Shown: piece by piece, positions 1-6,146 of the stretch
Position numbering within the stretch: the first letter of the stretch is position 1
Layout: the number at the start of each line of letters is the position of its first letter
Notes under the pieces: model-generated
What the model was told of the DNA's origin: nothing
What the model saw: the letters and a program-made list of their open reading frames with translations, nothing else
The model's database searches: none
Assembly (NCBI GenBank): GCA_026692885.1
Contig: JAPLNJ010000726.1
Location: 1-11,001, forward strand
DNA: 11,001 nt
Source of the DNA: Planctomycetota bacterium
Lineage (GTDB): Bacteria; Planctomycetota; Planctomycetia; Pirellulales; Pirellulaceae
Direction of reading: 5' to 3'
Position numbers and translations under genes: made by a program

Positions 1-3
1 TGT

Positions 4-91
4 GGGGCAAGGGAATCAAGGAACGGATGCTGGCTGGCTATTGCCGCTGCTGCCCCCGTTCCCGATTCCTCTGCCCACCATTCCCTTGCCC
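4..91. repeat. G/C-rich inverted repeats at the window start
   Basis: GGGCAAGGGAAT at 5-16 is matched perfectly by its reverse complement at 80-91. An inner imperfect pair, GGAATCAAGGAACGG at 12-26, faces CCGTTCCCGATTCC at 56-69. Read on the minus strand, 56-91 consists of degenerate units of the form GGGCA(A/G)(A/G)GGAAT, so the element looks like a degenerate G-rich repeat present in both orientations. Similar GGCAGGGGAAT-like repeats are, from memory, common between planctomycete genes; this was not checked. It could fold into a transcript hairpin or be the end of a small repeat element whose remainder lies left of the window. Confidence 0.5.
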
Positions 92-262
92 AAAAAGTGA
101 ATATCCTGGTGAGCTTCGTGTGGCTTCAGCACGATCGAGGATCGACTTGCGCGGCCTCGGTCACATCGACCGACGCATCGAGGCTGTACAGGCGGGTCTC
201 CGTGCGGGCCGCGTTCGTCTGGCTCGCGGTGTGGACGGGTTGCCCGCGATCGCCGAGCAGGT
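92..262. other. Leader region with no supported gene
   Basis: This stretch stays open in more than one frame because it is GC-rich. No frame has a start, a ribosome-binding site and recognisable protein sequence together. A minus-strand reading ending near 140 and a plus-strand reading up to 272 both give plausible-looking but unrecognised residues, so either could be the fragment of a lost gene. No clear -35/-10 pair for the gene starting at 263/275 was found. Confidence 0.3.
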
Positions 263-1938
263 ATGCTCATAACCATGAACGCTTCAGTTCGAGCAAACCT
301 GATCCTCCTGACCCTGTTGATTGTGCCGCGGTCGGTCGTAGCCGCTCCGCAGGTTATGCTGGAGCCGCAGGGGCTGATCGTCACCGTTCAGGAGTATCGC
401 ATCACGTTCCACCGTTATCGAAACGAGTTCCGGCTGGAACTGCGCGATGGTCGGGGCCAATGGCAGGCGGTGACCAAACCACGGACTCAGCCGGAGTTCG
501 CTGTCGTCGATGCTCAGGGTGTGCATACCAGCCTCGATGGTCCGGCCAAGCTTCGTCATGTGGTCGCCGGGGAGGCGATCGTGGTCGGGTTGACCACGGT
601 CCTGCCCAACTCGCCACCCACGATCGTTCGAGTCCACTTGGTCTGCACCGACGACGGGCTGTTGATCCAGTTCGCACCCGAGGGCCAGTCCGGCGATGCG
701 ATACCGGCGTGTTGGGCGATGCCCCGGCTGGCTCTGGACGAGACAGTGCTCGACGCATATTTCTACTGGCGGACGGACGACGAGCTTCACTCAGGCCGGA
801 TCGCCGACCTCGGCACACCGACCGTCTATGCGGGCGTCTCACCGTGGGGCCGGCAGGGTGATACAGCGGCGCGGCTCAGTGCGAAGCACCCCGCTCTCCT
901 TGCCCGGAGCGAATCCGCCGGGCTGGTCCTGGGTGTGGTGTTCCTGGACTACGAGGCCCGTTGGCTCCACGCCCACTCGTTCCTTCAGGCATACAGCCGC
1001 GACCAGCTCTACTTCTACCCGGCGATCGCAGGCCGCGGGTCCAGCACCAAAGACGCCTGGGCCTGGCTGGCGCCGATGCCTGCGGATGTGTCGGCCGCGG
1101 GCAAGAAGCTCGAGCGACTGTTGGACGTTGGAAAGAAACTGGCGAGCAACTTCCAGCCCGTCGCCCCAGAGCCCGAAGTGCAGTGGACCAAGCCACAGCC
1201 GGACTTCCCTGCGGCCCTGCGTCAACCGCAGCCGGTCGAGGACATTCGCCGGGCGATCGTGTACACCATCAACGAGACGATCCAGACGGACGACGGCCTT
1301 GACCTGGCTCGTAAGACCGGCTCCGACGTGCTGATCCGGGGTTGGTTCAAGTGGGGTACGCCACCCGACTACGCTCGGCTCGCTCCGCAGGTCACCAAGG
1401 CTCACGCGATGGGCGCTCTGTTCGGGGGCGGGATCACGTGCAGCGCCCTGTACCACGGCGAGAACGGGTTGACCGAGCAGCAGGTGCTCGATATGGCCAC
1501 GCGCGGTTTCGAGGGCCAGTTGGTCAACGCCTGGAATTTCAGGTGTTAGGCGTGTGGGAGCAGTGGCGTACGGCACAGGGCCGGATCGACCTCTCCGAGA
1601 GCCAAATTGAACAGTGGGGTTCGACGGTGGCGTCGGGCTGGGGACTGGCCGGCAAACGGCTCCCGGTCGTCTTGTTTCACGACTGGGGCTTTGGCGGATT
1701 TCCCTGGATGGAGATCCCGCCCGAGGACCGGCGACTGTGGATTCGCGTCCGCGGAGCGGAGATCTACGCGGCGGGCGGCTTCTTCGCTTTCCCCGTGCAT
1801 GGGCCAAGTGGAAACGACGCCCGCCAGGACGGCACGCTGTCCGAAATCGCTCGCCAGAGCCAGTTCTACCATTAGCACCAGGATCTGTACCTGGATGCCG
1901 AACTGCTGGGCTTCGAGCCGCTGGAGACCAATGAATGA
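263..1938 (+). pseudogene. Broken secreted glycosidase-like protein (deletion/frameshift plus nonsense codon)
   Basis: The first part (263-1549, 428 codons) starts at ATG 263 or, more naturally, at ATG 275, which opens a signal peptide with an LILLTLLIV core and an AA-P cleavage region. Next comes a beta-rich domain, then from about residue 330 a probable glycosidase-type TIM barrel (INETIQTDDGLDLARKTGSD, IRGWFKWGTPPDYARL, then GALFGGGITCSALYHGENG). The frame ends abruptly after VNAWNF at TAG 1547. Coding resumes one frame over at about 1540 with QVLGVWEQWRTAQGRIDLSE, VVLFHDWGFGGFPWME and RGAEIYAAGGFFAFPV, hits TAG at 1873-1875 after QSQFYH, continues as HQDLYLDAELLGFEPLETN and stops at TGA 1936. 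The middle of the barrel seems to be missing at the 1540 junction, so I infer a deletion as well as a frameshift. The family assignment rests on style and remembered similarity. No catalytic acids can be named. Confidence 0.75.
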
Positions 1939-2481
1939 CGACGGCAGCTGGCGTCTGTCGGCGGTGATCAATGCTCCCGATTTCGGCCAAATGCTGCTCT
2001 CGGAGTCGAGTGGCCAGCGACTGAAGGCACGCCTGGAAGGCAGCCGGGCTGATAAGACTGTGGACTTGGTCGTGGAACTGCCGCCGCTGAAGTCGGGCGA
2101 AAGCCGTTCGCTGAATCTAGCGCCGCTCCGGCTGCCAGCGCCGCAGGGCCTGACCGATCAGTCCCTGTGGGAGAAAGCACGGTGAGGTTGGTTCGGCGCC
2201 TTCCAGTCGAGCGCTCGGTGGGGCGATCAGACTCGGCCGTTCAGCGCCCCGGCCGGCATCCTGGGCAACAATGTCATCAGCGATCCGGCCAGTTGCTCCC
2301 TCTCCAGAACGGCGTACGGGATGCTGGCGGGCAAGGCATCGACTGGACCGACTGGAACGGAAATGCCACGGGTTATGAAGGCTACCTCGCCGATAGTTTC
2401 CGTTTTCTGCAGGCCGTGCTCCTTCGCGATCCCTTGTTTCGTGCTCGCTACTATCGACCGTTGACGCCAGCCGCGCGGTAA
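1931..2481 (+). pseudogene. Relic of a second secreted-type protein, broken by TGA and a frameshift
   Basis: From ATG 1931 one frame reads protein-like sequence (GSWRLSAVINAPDFGQMLLS, then VDLVVELPPLKSGESRSLNL) to TGA at 2183-2185. The same frame then goes on smoothly with GWFGAFQSSARWGDQTRPFS and APAGILGNNVISDP to about 2330. There the coding signal moves one frame over (GIDWTDWNGNATGYEGYLAD, SFRFLQAVLLRDPLFRARYY) and ends at TAA 2479-2481. One nonsense change and one indel would restore about 180 codons. I do not recognise the family. It may be the far C-terminus of the preceding broken gene, reached by another frame change at about 1930, or the 3' remnant of an independent gene whose 5' part was deleted. 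No ribosome-binding site precedes 1931, which favours a remnant. Confidence 0.6.
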
Positions 2482-2517
2482 CCGTGATGTCAATCGCCGT
2501 AGCCCAAGGGGTCACCC

Positions 2518-2640
2518 ATGAGATCGAATCTGACAACGACACGTCTAATCTTTCAAGCGTTGCCTGCGGATCGTCCCGGCTTCGTGCGCGTCAGCCGTGC
2601 CGATCCGCACTACTTCGCGTTCGACAACGGCCAGGGCTAG
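2518..2640 (+). pseudogene. N-terminal stub of a glycosidase-like protein
   Basis: Forty codons run from ATG 2518 to TAG 2638. AAGGGG at 2506-2511 is a well-placed Shine-Dalgarno site, 6 bases before the start. The end of the stub reads GFVRVSRADPHYFAFDNGQG. This resembles the motif near the N-terminus of many bacterial cellulase/GH5-like and DUF5060-linked proteins, where a GF(V/I)RVS..DPRYF.(F/Y)DNG.P(Y/F) segment leads into the catalytic barrel. Nothing downstream in any frame continues it: the next gene start begins 16 bases later. I read it as a gene that kept its start and lost its body. It has no obvious signal peptide, so the start itself may also lie at a deletion junction. Confidence 0.5.
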
Positions 2641-2647
2641 CTCAACT

Positions 2648-2652
2648 GGAGG
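2648..2652 (+). promoter_or_regulatory. Shine-Dalgarno site of a truncated gene
   Basis: GGAGG lies 4 bases before ATG 2657. It is one of the strongest ribosome-binding sites in the window, yet it drives only a 17-codon reading frame, which argues that a once functional gene start has been separated from its body. Confidence 0.5.
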
Positions 2653-2656
2653 TCTC

Positions 2657-2710
2657 ATGGGTAGGACAAGGTTGCTTTCCACGGTAGTACTGCTGGGATT
2701 GTTGACTTGA
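2657..2710 (+). pseudogene. Signal-peptide stub of a lost secreted protein
   Basis: ATG 2657 to TGA 2708-2710 gives 17 residues: MGRTRLLSTVVLLGLLT. This is the n-region and hydrophobic core of a Sec signal peptide and ends before any cleavage site. Another frame reads on as DLKATAMTGSHVGQKLREDP to a TAG near 2804, so a one-base change near 2695 could join the two, but that stretch is unrecognised. The alternative, a functional 17-residue membrane microprotein, cannot be excluded. The neighbouring broken genes make a stub the simpler reading. Confidence 0.4.
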
Positions 2711-2839
2711 AAGCCACGGCGATGACCGGCAGCCATGTCGGTCAGAAACTGCGAGAAGATCCCTCCGTCGCCGGCCCGAAACGATCAGCTTCGGTGTCCG
2801 TCTAGACGGCCTTACTTGATTCCGAGGCAGGCCGTGTGG

Positions 2840-2884
2840 CACTGCTCGCTCGCAGTGTCGGATGGCCTGTTGTCGGATGGCCTG
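2840..2884. repeat. Small hairpin plus 15-bp tandem duplication
   Basis: CACTGC at 2840-2845 and GCAGTG at 2852-2857 form a perfect 6-bp inverted repeat with a 6-base loop. It runs into a tandem duplication: TGTCGGATGGCCTG occurs at 2856-2869 and again at 2871-2884, offset by 15 bases. This lies in the non-coding DNA before the RHH-like gene. The direct repeat looks like a slippage or repair scar. A regulatory role for the palindrome, such as an operator for the downstream RHH protein, is only a possibility. Confidence 0.6.
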
Positions 2885-2954
2885 CGCTTTCACGGATCAA
2901 CTGGGGATGGTAACATCAACGCACTGTGGAACCGTCCGCCTGGAGATCAGTCCC

Positions 2955-3293
2955 ATGTCCGTGACCATCACCGTCGAAGATGAACTGGCCCAGCAACTTG
3001 AACGGCAGGCTCAAGCGAGGCATGTGTCCTTACAGCAATGGGCGATCCAGATCTTGAGCCAAGCCCCAGGCTTCCCCGATCAGGCCGACGGCTGGCGCGA
3101 GTTGAACGCCCGACGCTTCCAGTTGATCTCCCAACGCCACCACGATGGCCTGAGCGCAGCTGAAGAAGCCGAACTGGCAGAACTCCAGGCCACGGCAGAC
3201 CGCTGGCTGGAACCCATCGATCGGGAACGTCTGGAACTGCTAAGGCCGTATGAGGAACTGGTCCAGCAACTGATGCAGCACTCCGATGGATGA
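2955..3293 (+). CDS. Ribbon-helix-helix-like small protein, possible antitoxin/regulator
   Basis: The protein has 112 residues. ATG 2955 was chosen over ATG 2862 because GGAG at 2942-2945 sits 9 bases upstream and because MSVTITVEDELAQQLERQAQ starts exactly like an RHH (CopG/Arc-type) domain: a short beta strand, then two helices to about residue 35 (HVSLQQWAIQILSQ). The remainder is highly charged and helical (RRFQLISQRHHDGLSAAEEA, then ELAELQATADRWLEPIDRER), a tail I remember from cyanobacterial and planctomycete small proteins. The stop overlaps the start of the HNH-like gene by 8 bases, so the two are probably one transcriptional and translational unit. RHH proteins commonly bind DNA as dimers and autoregulate toxin-antitoxin operons. 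Whether this one is an antitoxin or only a partner of an HNH protein is inference. Confidence 0.7.
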   Translation: MSVTITVEDELAQQLERQAQARHVSLQQWAIQILSQAPGFPDQADGWRELNARRFQLISQRHHDGLSAAEEAELAELQATADRWLEPIDRERLELLRPYEELVQQLMQHSDG

Positions 3294-3690
3294 CGCCCTG
3301 CGCCGAGCAAGTGACCGTGTTTTTCGGTATCCCGACACACCGCCGCCCCGTCGACATCAACCCCAGGGCTACTGCGCCTACCAGTCGTGCAAGCCTTGGC
3401 TGCGTGATGAGTTCGGGTTTCGGTGCGTGTATTGCCTGTGGCGCGAGTGTTGGGAAGCAAACGGGCATCATGGATTCGGCGTGGAACATGTCAATCCCCG
3501 GTCTACAAGCGAAGAACAAGTCGTTGATTACGATCAGTTCGTCTACGCCTGCAACACCTGCAACCGGGTCTCTCAACTTTCCTTCCCAGTTGCTTGGCGC
3601 CATCATCGGCCACCCGCCACCGCCCGGCGTTGTCGCTTTCCAAGGATTGCCGCCCCGGTATATGCCGGCTACACTGGGCGGCTACCCTAA
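3286..3690 (+). CDS. HNH-endonuclease-like protein, probably truncated at the C-terminus
   Basis: The gene encodes 134 residues and starts at ATG 3286, inside the end of the RHH-like gene. The zinc-ribbon HNH pattern is visible: C47-x2-C50 (FRCVYCLWREC), H68 in GVEHVNPRS, and C89-x2-C92 in FVYACNTCNRV. C30 and C35 form an extra pair upstream. Nucleases of this fold use a His/Asn-bound metal to cut DNA. After residue 94 the protein changes to low-confidence sequence (AWRHHRPPATARRCRF) that overlaps the promoter region of the next gene and lacks the usual helical tail. No other frame supplies that tail. The ORF has probably been cut near 3570 and runs into unrelated DNA before TAA 3688. Activity is therefore doubtful. 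It could be a toxin partner of the RHH protein or a homing-type HNH domain. Confidence 0.65.
   Translation: MDDALRRASDRVFRYPDTPPPRRHQPQGYCAYQSCKPWLRDEFGFRCVYCLWRECWEANGHHGFGVEHVNPRSTSEEQVVDYDQFVYACNTCNRVSQLSFPVAWRHHRPPATARRCRFPRIAAPVYAGYTGRLP
3647..3675 (+). promoter_or_regulatory. Possible promoter of the SUMF1-domain gene
   Basis: TTGCCG at 3647-3652 and TACACT at 3670-3675 are separated by 17 bases, giving a sigma70-type arrangement with a start expected near 3682. That leaves a leader of about 22 bases before ATG 3705, with AGGAGA at 3693-3698 as ribosome-binding site. The match is partial and rests on inspection only. Confidence 0.35.
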
Positions 3691-3704
3691 GCAGGAGACC
3701 CGCC

Positions 3705-5576
3705 ATGCAAATCGTTTCCCATCGTGTCGCCGTGCGAACTCTTCTGTTGCTGACGGTGATCGCTGTAGCGGGCGAGTTGCTGGGGCAGCAGAAATCGCCT
3801 GCGCCGGACGCCAAGACGTTCGAGGCAGCGCAAAAGGCGACGAAGGAAATCTATGGCCTGCGGTTCACGCAAGCCAAGACGGCGGCTCAGAAATTGGCCT
3901 TGGCCAAAGAAATGCTGGACGTGGCGGCCAAGCTTCCGGACGGCTCCACCGACCAGTATGCCCTGCTGCGAATCGTGCGGGACATCGCTGCCGGCGCGGG
4001 CGAGGCCCCCACCGCGTTGAAGGCGGCGGAGCAACTGGCCGGACGGTTCGACGTCCCAGCCGCCAAGCTGAAAGCCGAGACCCTGTTGACGACCGCGCGC
4101 CAAGCGACCCTGTCCGGCCAACAGAAAGCAGTGGCCGAGGCCGCCCCGAAACTCTTGGAGGAACTGGCGACCGCGGAAGAGTACGAGACGGCGCTGGCCC
4201 TGTGCGAGGCGGCGCGAGGATGTGCCCGAAGCGCGAAGCAGTCTCCGCTGGCCAAAGACTTGACTGTTCGGGCGGGCGAACTCAAGCAGCGGTCCGCGGC
4301 CTTCCAGGAGTACCACGCAGCCGTGACCGTGTTGGAGACCAGCCCGACCGATGCGGAGGCCAACCTGGCGGCCGGACGCTACCTCTGCCTGGTGAAAAGG
4401 GATTGGGACCGCGGCGTGGCGCTGCTGGCTCTGGGCAGCGACCCGGGATTGAAAGCCGCGGCGAAGAAGGAATTGCAGAGGGCGAACTCCGCCGAGGAGC
4501 AAGTCGCGGTGGGCGACGCGTGGTGGTCCCTGGCGGACAGCCAATCGGGCCGGGAACAGGAATCGCTGCGGCTGCGCGCGGGGGCCTGGTACAAGCAGGC
4601 CAAGCCCCAGCTTGCCGCGGGGCTGGCCGAAGTGAAGGTCACCACACGGCTGGAAGAAGTGTCGAAACTCGGCGCGGACCTGCCCAAGCTTTCCAAGCCT
4701 TCCCCAGTTCCTTCTCCGGCGGCGGCTCCGCCGCTGGCGATAGCCCCCTTCGATGAGCAGACCGCGAAACGACACCAAGCGGCTTGGGCCAACTACTTGA
4801 AGGTGCCGGTCGTTCTGACAGACTCTATCGGCAGGAAGCTGATCCTGATACCGCCAGGCGAGTTCGACATGGGATCGACCGCCGCGGAGGTCGCCCGACT
4901 CTTGGAGGAGGGCAGACGGGAAAACGATCCAGCGTGGTATTTGAGCAGGGTCCCCGTGGAGTCGCCTCAGCATCGCGTCAAAATCTCCAAGCCGTTCTAC
5001 CTGGGAGTCTCCGAAGTGACGCAGGCGGAGTACGGGTGGGTGATGGGCCAGGACCCAAGCAACTTCAAGGGCGATCCCAATCGCCCCGTGGAACAAGTGA
5101 GTTGGAGCGACGCCGTGGAGTTCTGCCACAGGCTCAGCGCGTCGCCGAAAGAAAAGGCGACCGGCGTGGTGTACCGACTCCCCACCGAGGCGGAATGGGA
5201 GTTTGCCTGCCGAGCAGGTACGATTACACGCTTCAGCTTCGGCGACGCCCCAATGGGTCTTAGTCAACATGCCTGGTGGCAGGACAACTCGCAAGGTCAG
5301 ACCCAGCCCGTCGGGCGGTTGCGTCCGAACACCTGGGGGTTATTCGACATGCTCGGGAATGTGTGGGAGCGGTGCGTCGACGGGTATGAGCCGTACCACT
5401 CGGGTAAAGTGACCGACCCTCGAGGGCCGGGCACAGCCTCGCTCCGGATGGTCCGGGGCGGCAGCTGGAATTTCGACGGCGGCGCGGGCTGCCGATCGGC
5501 GGGCCGGTACACGGGCGAGCCGGAGGTCCGGACCCCGCACTATGGGTTTCGCGTGGTCCAGACTCTTGCCCTTTGA
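3705..5576 (+). CDS. Secreted SUMF1/FGE-sulfatase-domain protein
   Basis: The protein has 623 residues. ATG 3705 was preferred because AGGAGA lies 6 bases upstream and a signal peptide follows (hydrophobic TLLLLTVIAVAGELLG). The longer reading from 3594 is an overlap artefact. Residues 35-325 form an Ala/Leu/Glu-rich helical region of a kind often seen ahead of various domains in planctomycete secreted proteins. Residues 332-345 are a Pro/Ala linker. Residues 376-620 are a formylglycine-generating-enzyme-like domain: LIPPGEFDMGS, VEQVSWSDAVEFC, RLPTEAEWEFACRAG (491-505), GLFDMLGNVWERC (545-557), RGGSWNF (584-590) and YGFRVV. Genuine FGE has a Cys two residues after the Trp of RGGSW and a second about five residues later. 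Here the first position is F590, and only C596 is near the second. I infer that it is not a sulfatase activator and may instead be a binding or structural member of the fold. Function unknown. Confidence 0.85.
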   Translation: MQIVSHRVAVRTLLLLTVIAVAGELLGQQKSPAPDAKTFEAAQKATKEIYGLRFTQAKTAAQKLALAKEMLDVAAKLPDGSTDQYALLRIVRDIAAGAGEAPTALKAAEQLAGRFDVPAAKLKAETLLTTARQATLSGQQKAVAEAAPKLLEELATAEEYETALALCEAARGCARSAKQSPLAKDLTVRAGELKQRSAAFQEYHAAVTVLETSPTDAEANLAAGRYLCLVKRDWDRGVALLALGSDPGLKAAAKKELQRANSAEEQVAVGDAWWSLADSQSGREQESLRLRAGAWYKQAKPQLAAGLAEVKVTTRLEEVSKLGADLPKLSKPSPVPSPAAAPPLAIAPFDEQTAKRHQAAWANYLKVPVVLTDSIGRKLILIPPGEFDMGSTAAEVARLLEEGRRENDPAWYLSRVPVESPQHRVKISKPFYLGVSEVTQAEYGWVMGQDPSNFKGDPNRPVEQVSWSDAVEFCHRLSASPKEKATGVVYRLPTEAEWEFACRAGTITRFSFGDAPMGLSQHAWWQDNSQGQTQPVGRLRPNTWGLFDMLGNVWERCVDGYEPYHSGKVTDPRGPGTASLRMVRGGSWNFDGGAGCRSAGRYTGEPEVRTPHYGFRVVQTLAL

Positions 5577-5744
5577 ATCTTGGCTTCCTGCCACCCGCGC
5601 TCGCTCGGTGCCCATTCTGCCACAGCCACGCGAGCCCGGACGTAGTAAAAAGCCTTGATTAGTCAACGCCTCTACCTTGGAGGAGGGCCTTGATCGTAAG
5701 GTTGCGCACTGCTCGCAGGGACAACTTCCTGATGTTTGGTATTT

Positions 5745-5789
5745 GCCGCGTAGCGGCTGCCGATCGTAGCCGTGGGTTTCAACCCACGG
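5745..5789. repeat. REP-like palindromic element
   Basis: GCCGC-GTA-GCGGC at 5745-5757 is a 5-bp hairpin. Twelve bases on, CCGTGGGTT (5770-5778) and AACCCACGG (5781-5789) form a perfect 9-bp inverted repeat around TC. The paired motifs GCGTAGCGGC and CCGTGGGTTTCAACCCACGG resemble, from memory, dispersed REP/IS200-associated palindromes common between genes in Pirellula-type planctomycetes. The copy number in this genome cannot be seen from one window. It may be recognised by a REP-associated tyrosine transposase encoded elsewhere. Confidence 0.6.
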
Positions 5790-5981
5790 AGGTCAATCGC
5801 AAGAATCCGCACAAGTCGCGGTCAAAGTCGACGGCGAATCATGCACGGTGGGCGCCCGCGGGTGGCAGATGCAGTGGGGAAAGTGAGGTCGTCATGAAAA
5901 TCGATTCTGTGAGCGGATTGCGCGGCGATGCGAGCGTCGACAATCCAGGAGCCGGAAGGACCGTCGCGACGCGGCGCATAG

Positions 5982-6107
5982 TTGCCTGTAATTGGTATTC
6001 AAGTGCTGGAACTGTCCGTGGAGGACGGCGGAGATGGCGCCAACAATGATTGGGGTGTCTGGATCTCGCCTCAAGTTAAGCCAACGGCCGAGATTCGGAA
6101 TCAGTAG
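5982..6107 (+). pseudogene. C-terminal remnant of an NPCBM-like carbohydrate-binding protein
   Basis: The frame is open from 5982, after an in-frame TAG at 5979, to TAG 6105-6107. It ends VLELSVEDGGDGANNDWGVW-ISPQVKPTAEIRNQ. The pattern L.L.V.DGGDG...D...W..P.. is how NPCBM-type and related galactose-binding-fold modules commonly finish, compare the end of the fusion protein at 7497-9095 (LATMDGGNGNQEDLANWVNC). There is no start codon or upstream body in this frame, so it is read as the 3' scar of a deleted gene immediately before the FG-GAP gene. Confidence 0.45.
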
Positions 6108-6146
6108 GACCTGCCGCACGCGTGATCACTAGGGGAGGACCGCACA

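Larger units (their letters stand above)
5577..6146. other. 570-base gene-poor gap with relics
   Basis: No complete gene is supported here. GGAGGAGGG at 5679-5687 looks like a ribosome-binding site, but the nearest start is TTG 5690, only 2 bases away, and its reading frame runs straight through a palindromic repeat, so it is likely another orphan gene start. A short protein-like stretch, VAVKVDGESCTVGARGWQMQ, reads from 5815 to TGA 5884; it is unrecognised. The tail of a lost carbohydrate-binding protein lies at 5982-6107. No convincing intrinsic terminator follows the SUMF1 gene. Confidence 0.5.

Noticed and set aside
839..1990. 383-codon open frame on the minus strand
   Set aside because: Antisense to the broken glycosidase-like gene; composition is Arg/Pro/Ser-rich noise, whereas the plus strand shows coherent protein sequence.
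1873..2185. TAG at 1873 and TGA at 2183 as recoded sense codons (pyrrolysine/selenocysteine)
   Set aside because: Frameshifts and an apparent deletion lie in the same stretch, and no SECIS-like or other recoding signal was seen. Ordinary decay or sequence error explains both.
2840..2884. CRISPR-like repeat
   Set aside because: Only two adjacent 14-base copies with a single-base gap and no spacers; this is a simple tandem duplication.
3290..4756. 488-codon open frame on the plus strand overlapping the HNH and SUMF1 genes
   Set aside because: Wrong-frame shadow rich in Gly/Arg with no domain; the HNH motifs and the SUMF1 signal peptide are in the other frames.
3687..5294. 535-codon open frame on the minus strand
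   Set aside because: Antisense shadow of the SUMF1-domain gene; no recognisable motifs.
5690..6049. 119-codon frame from TTG 5690 with a strong GGAGGAGGG upstream
   Set aside because: The spacing is only 2 bases, the frame reads straight through the REP-like palindrome and the protein is unrecognisable. Kept only as a possible orphan gene start.
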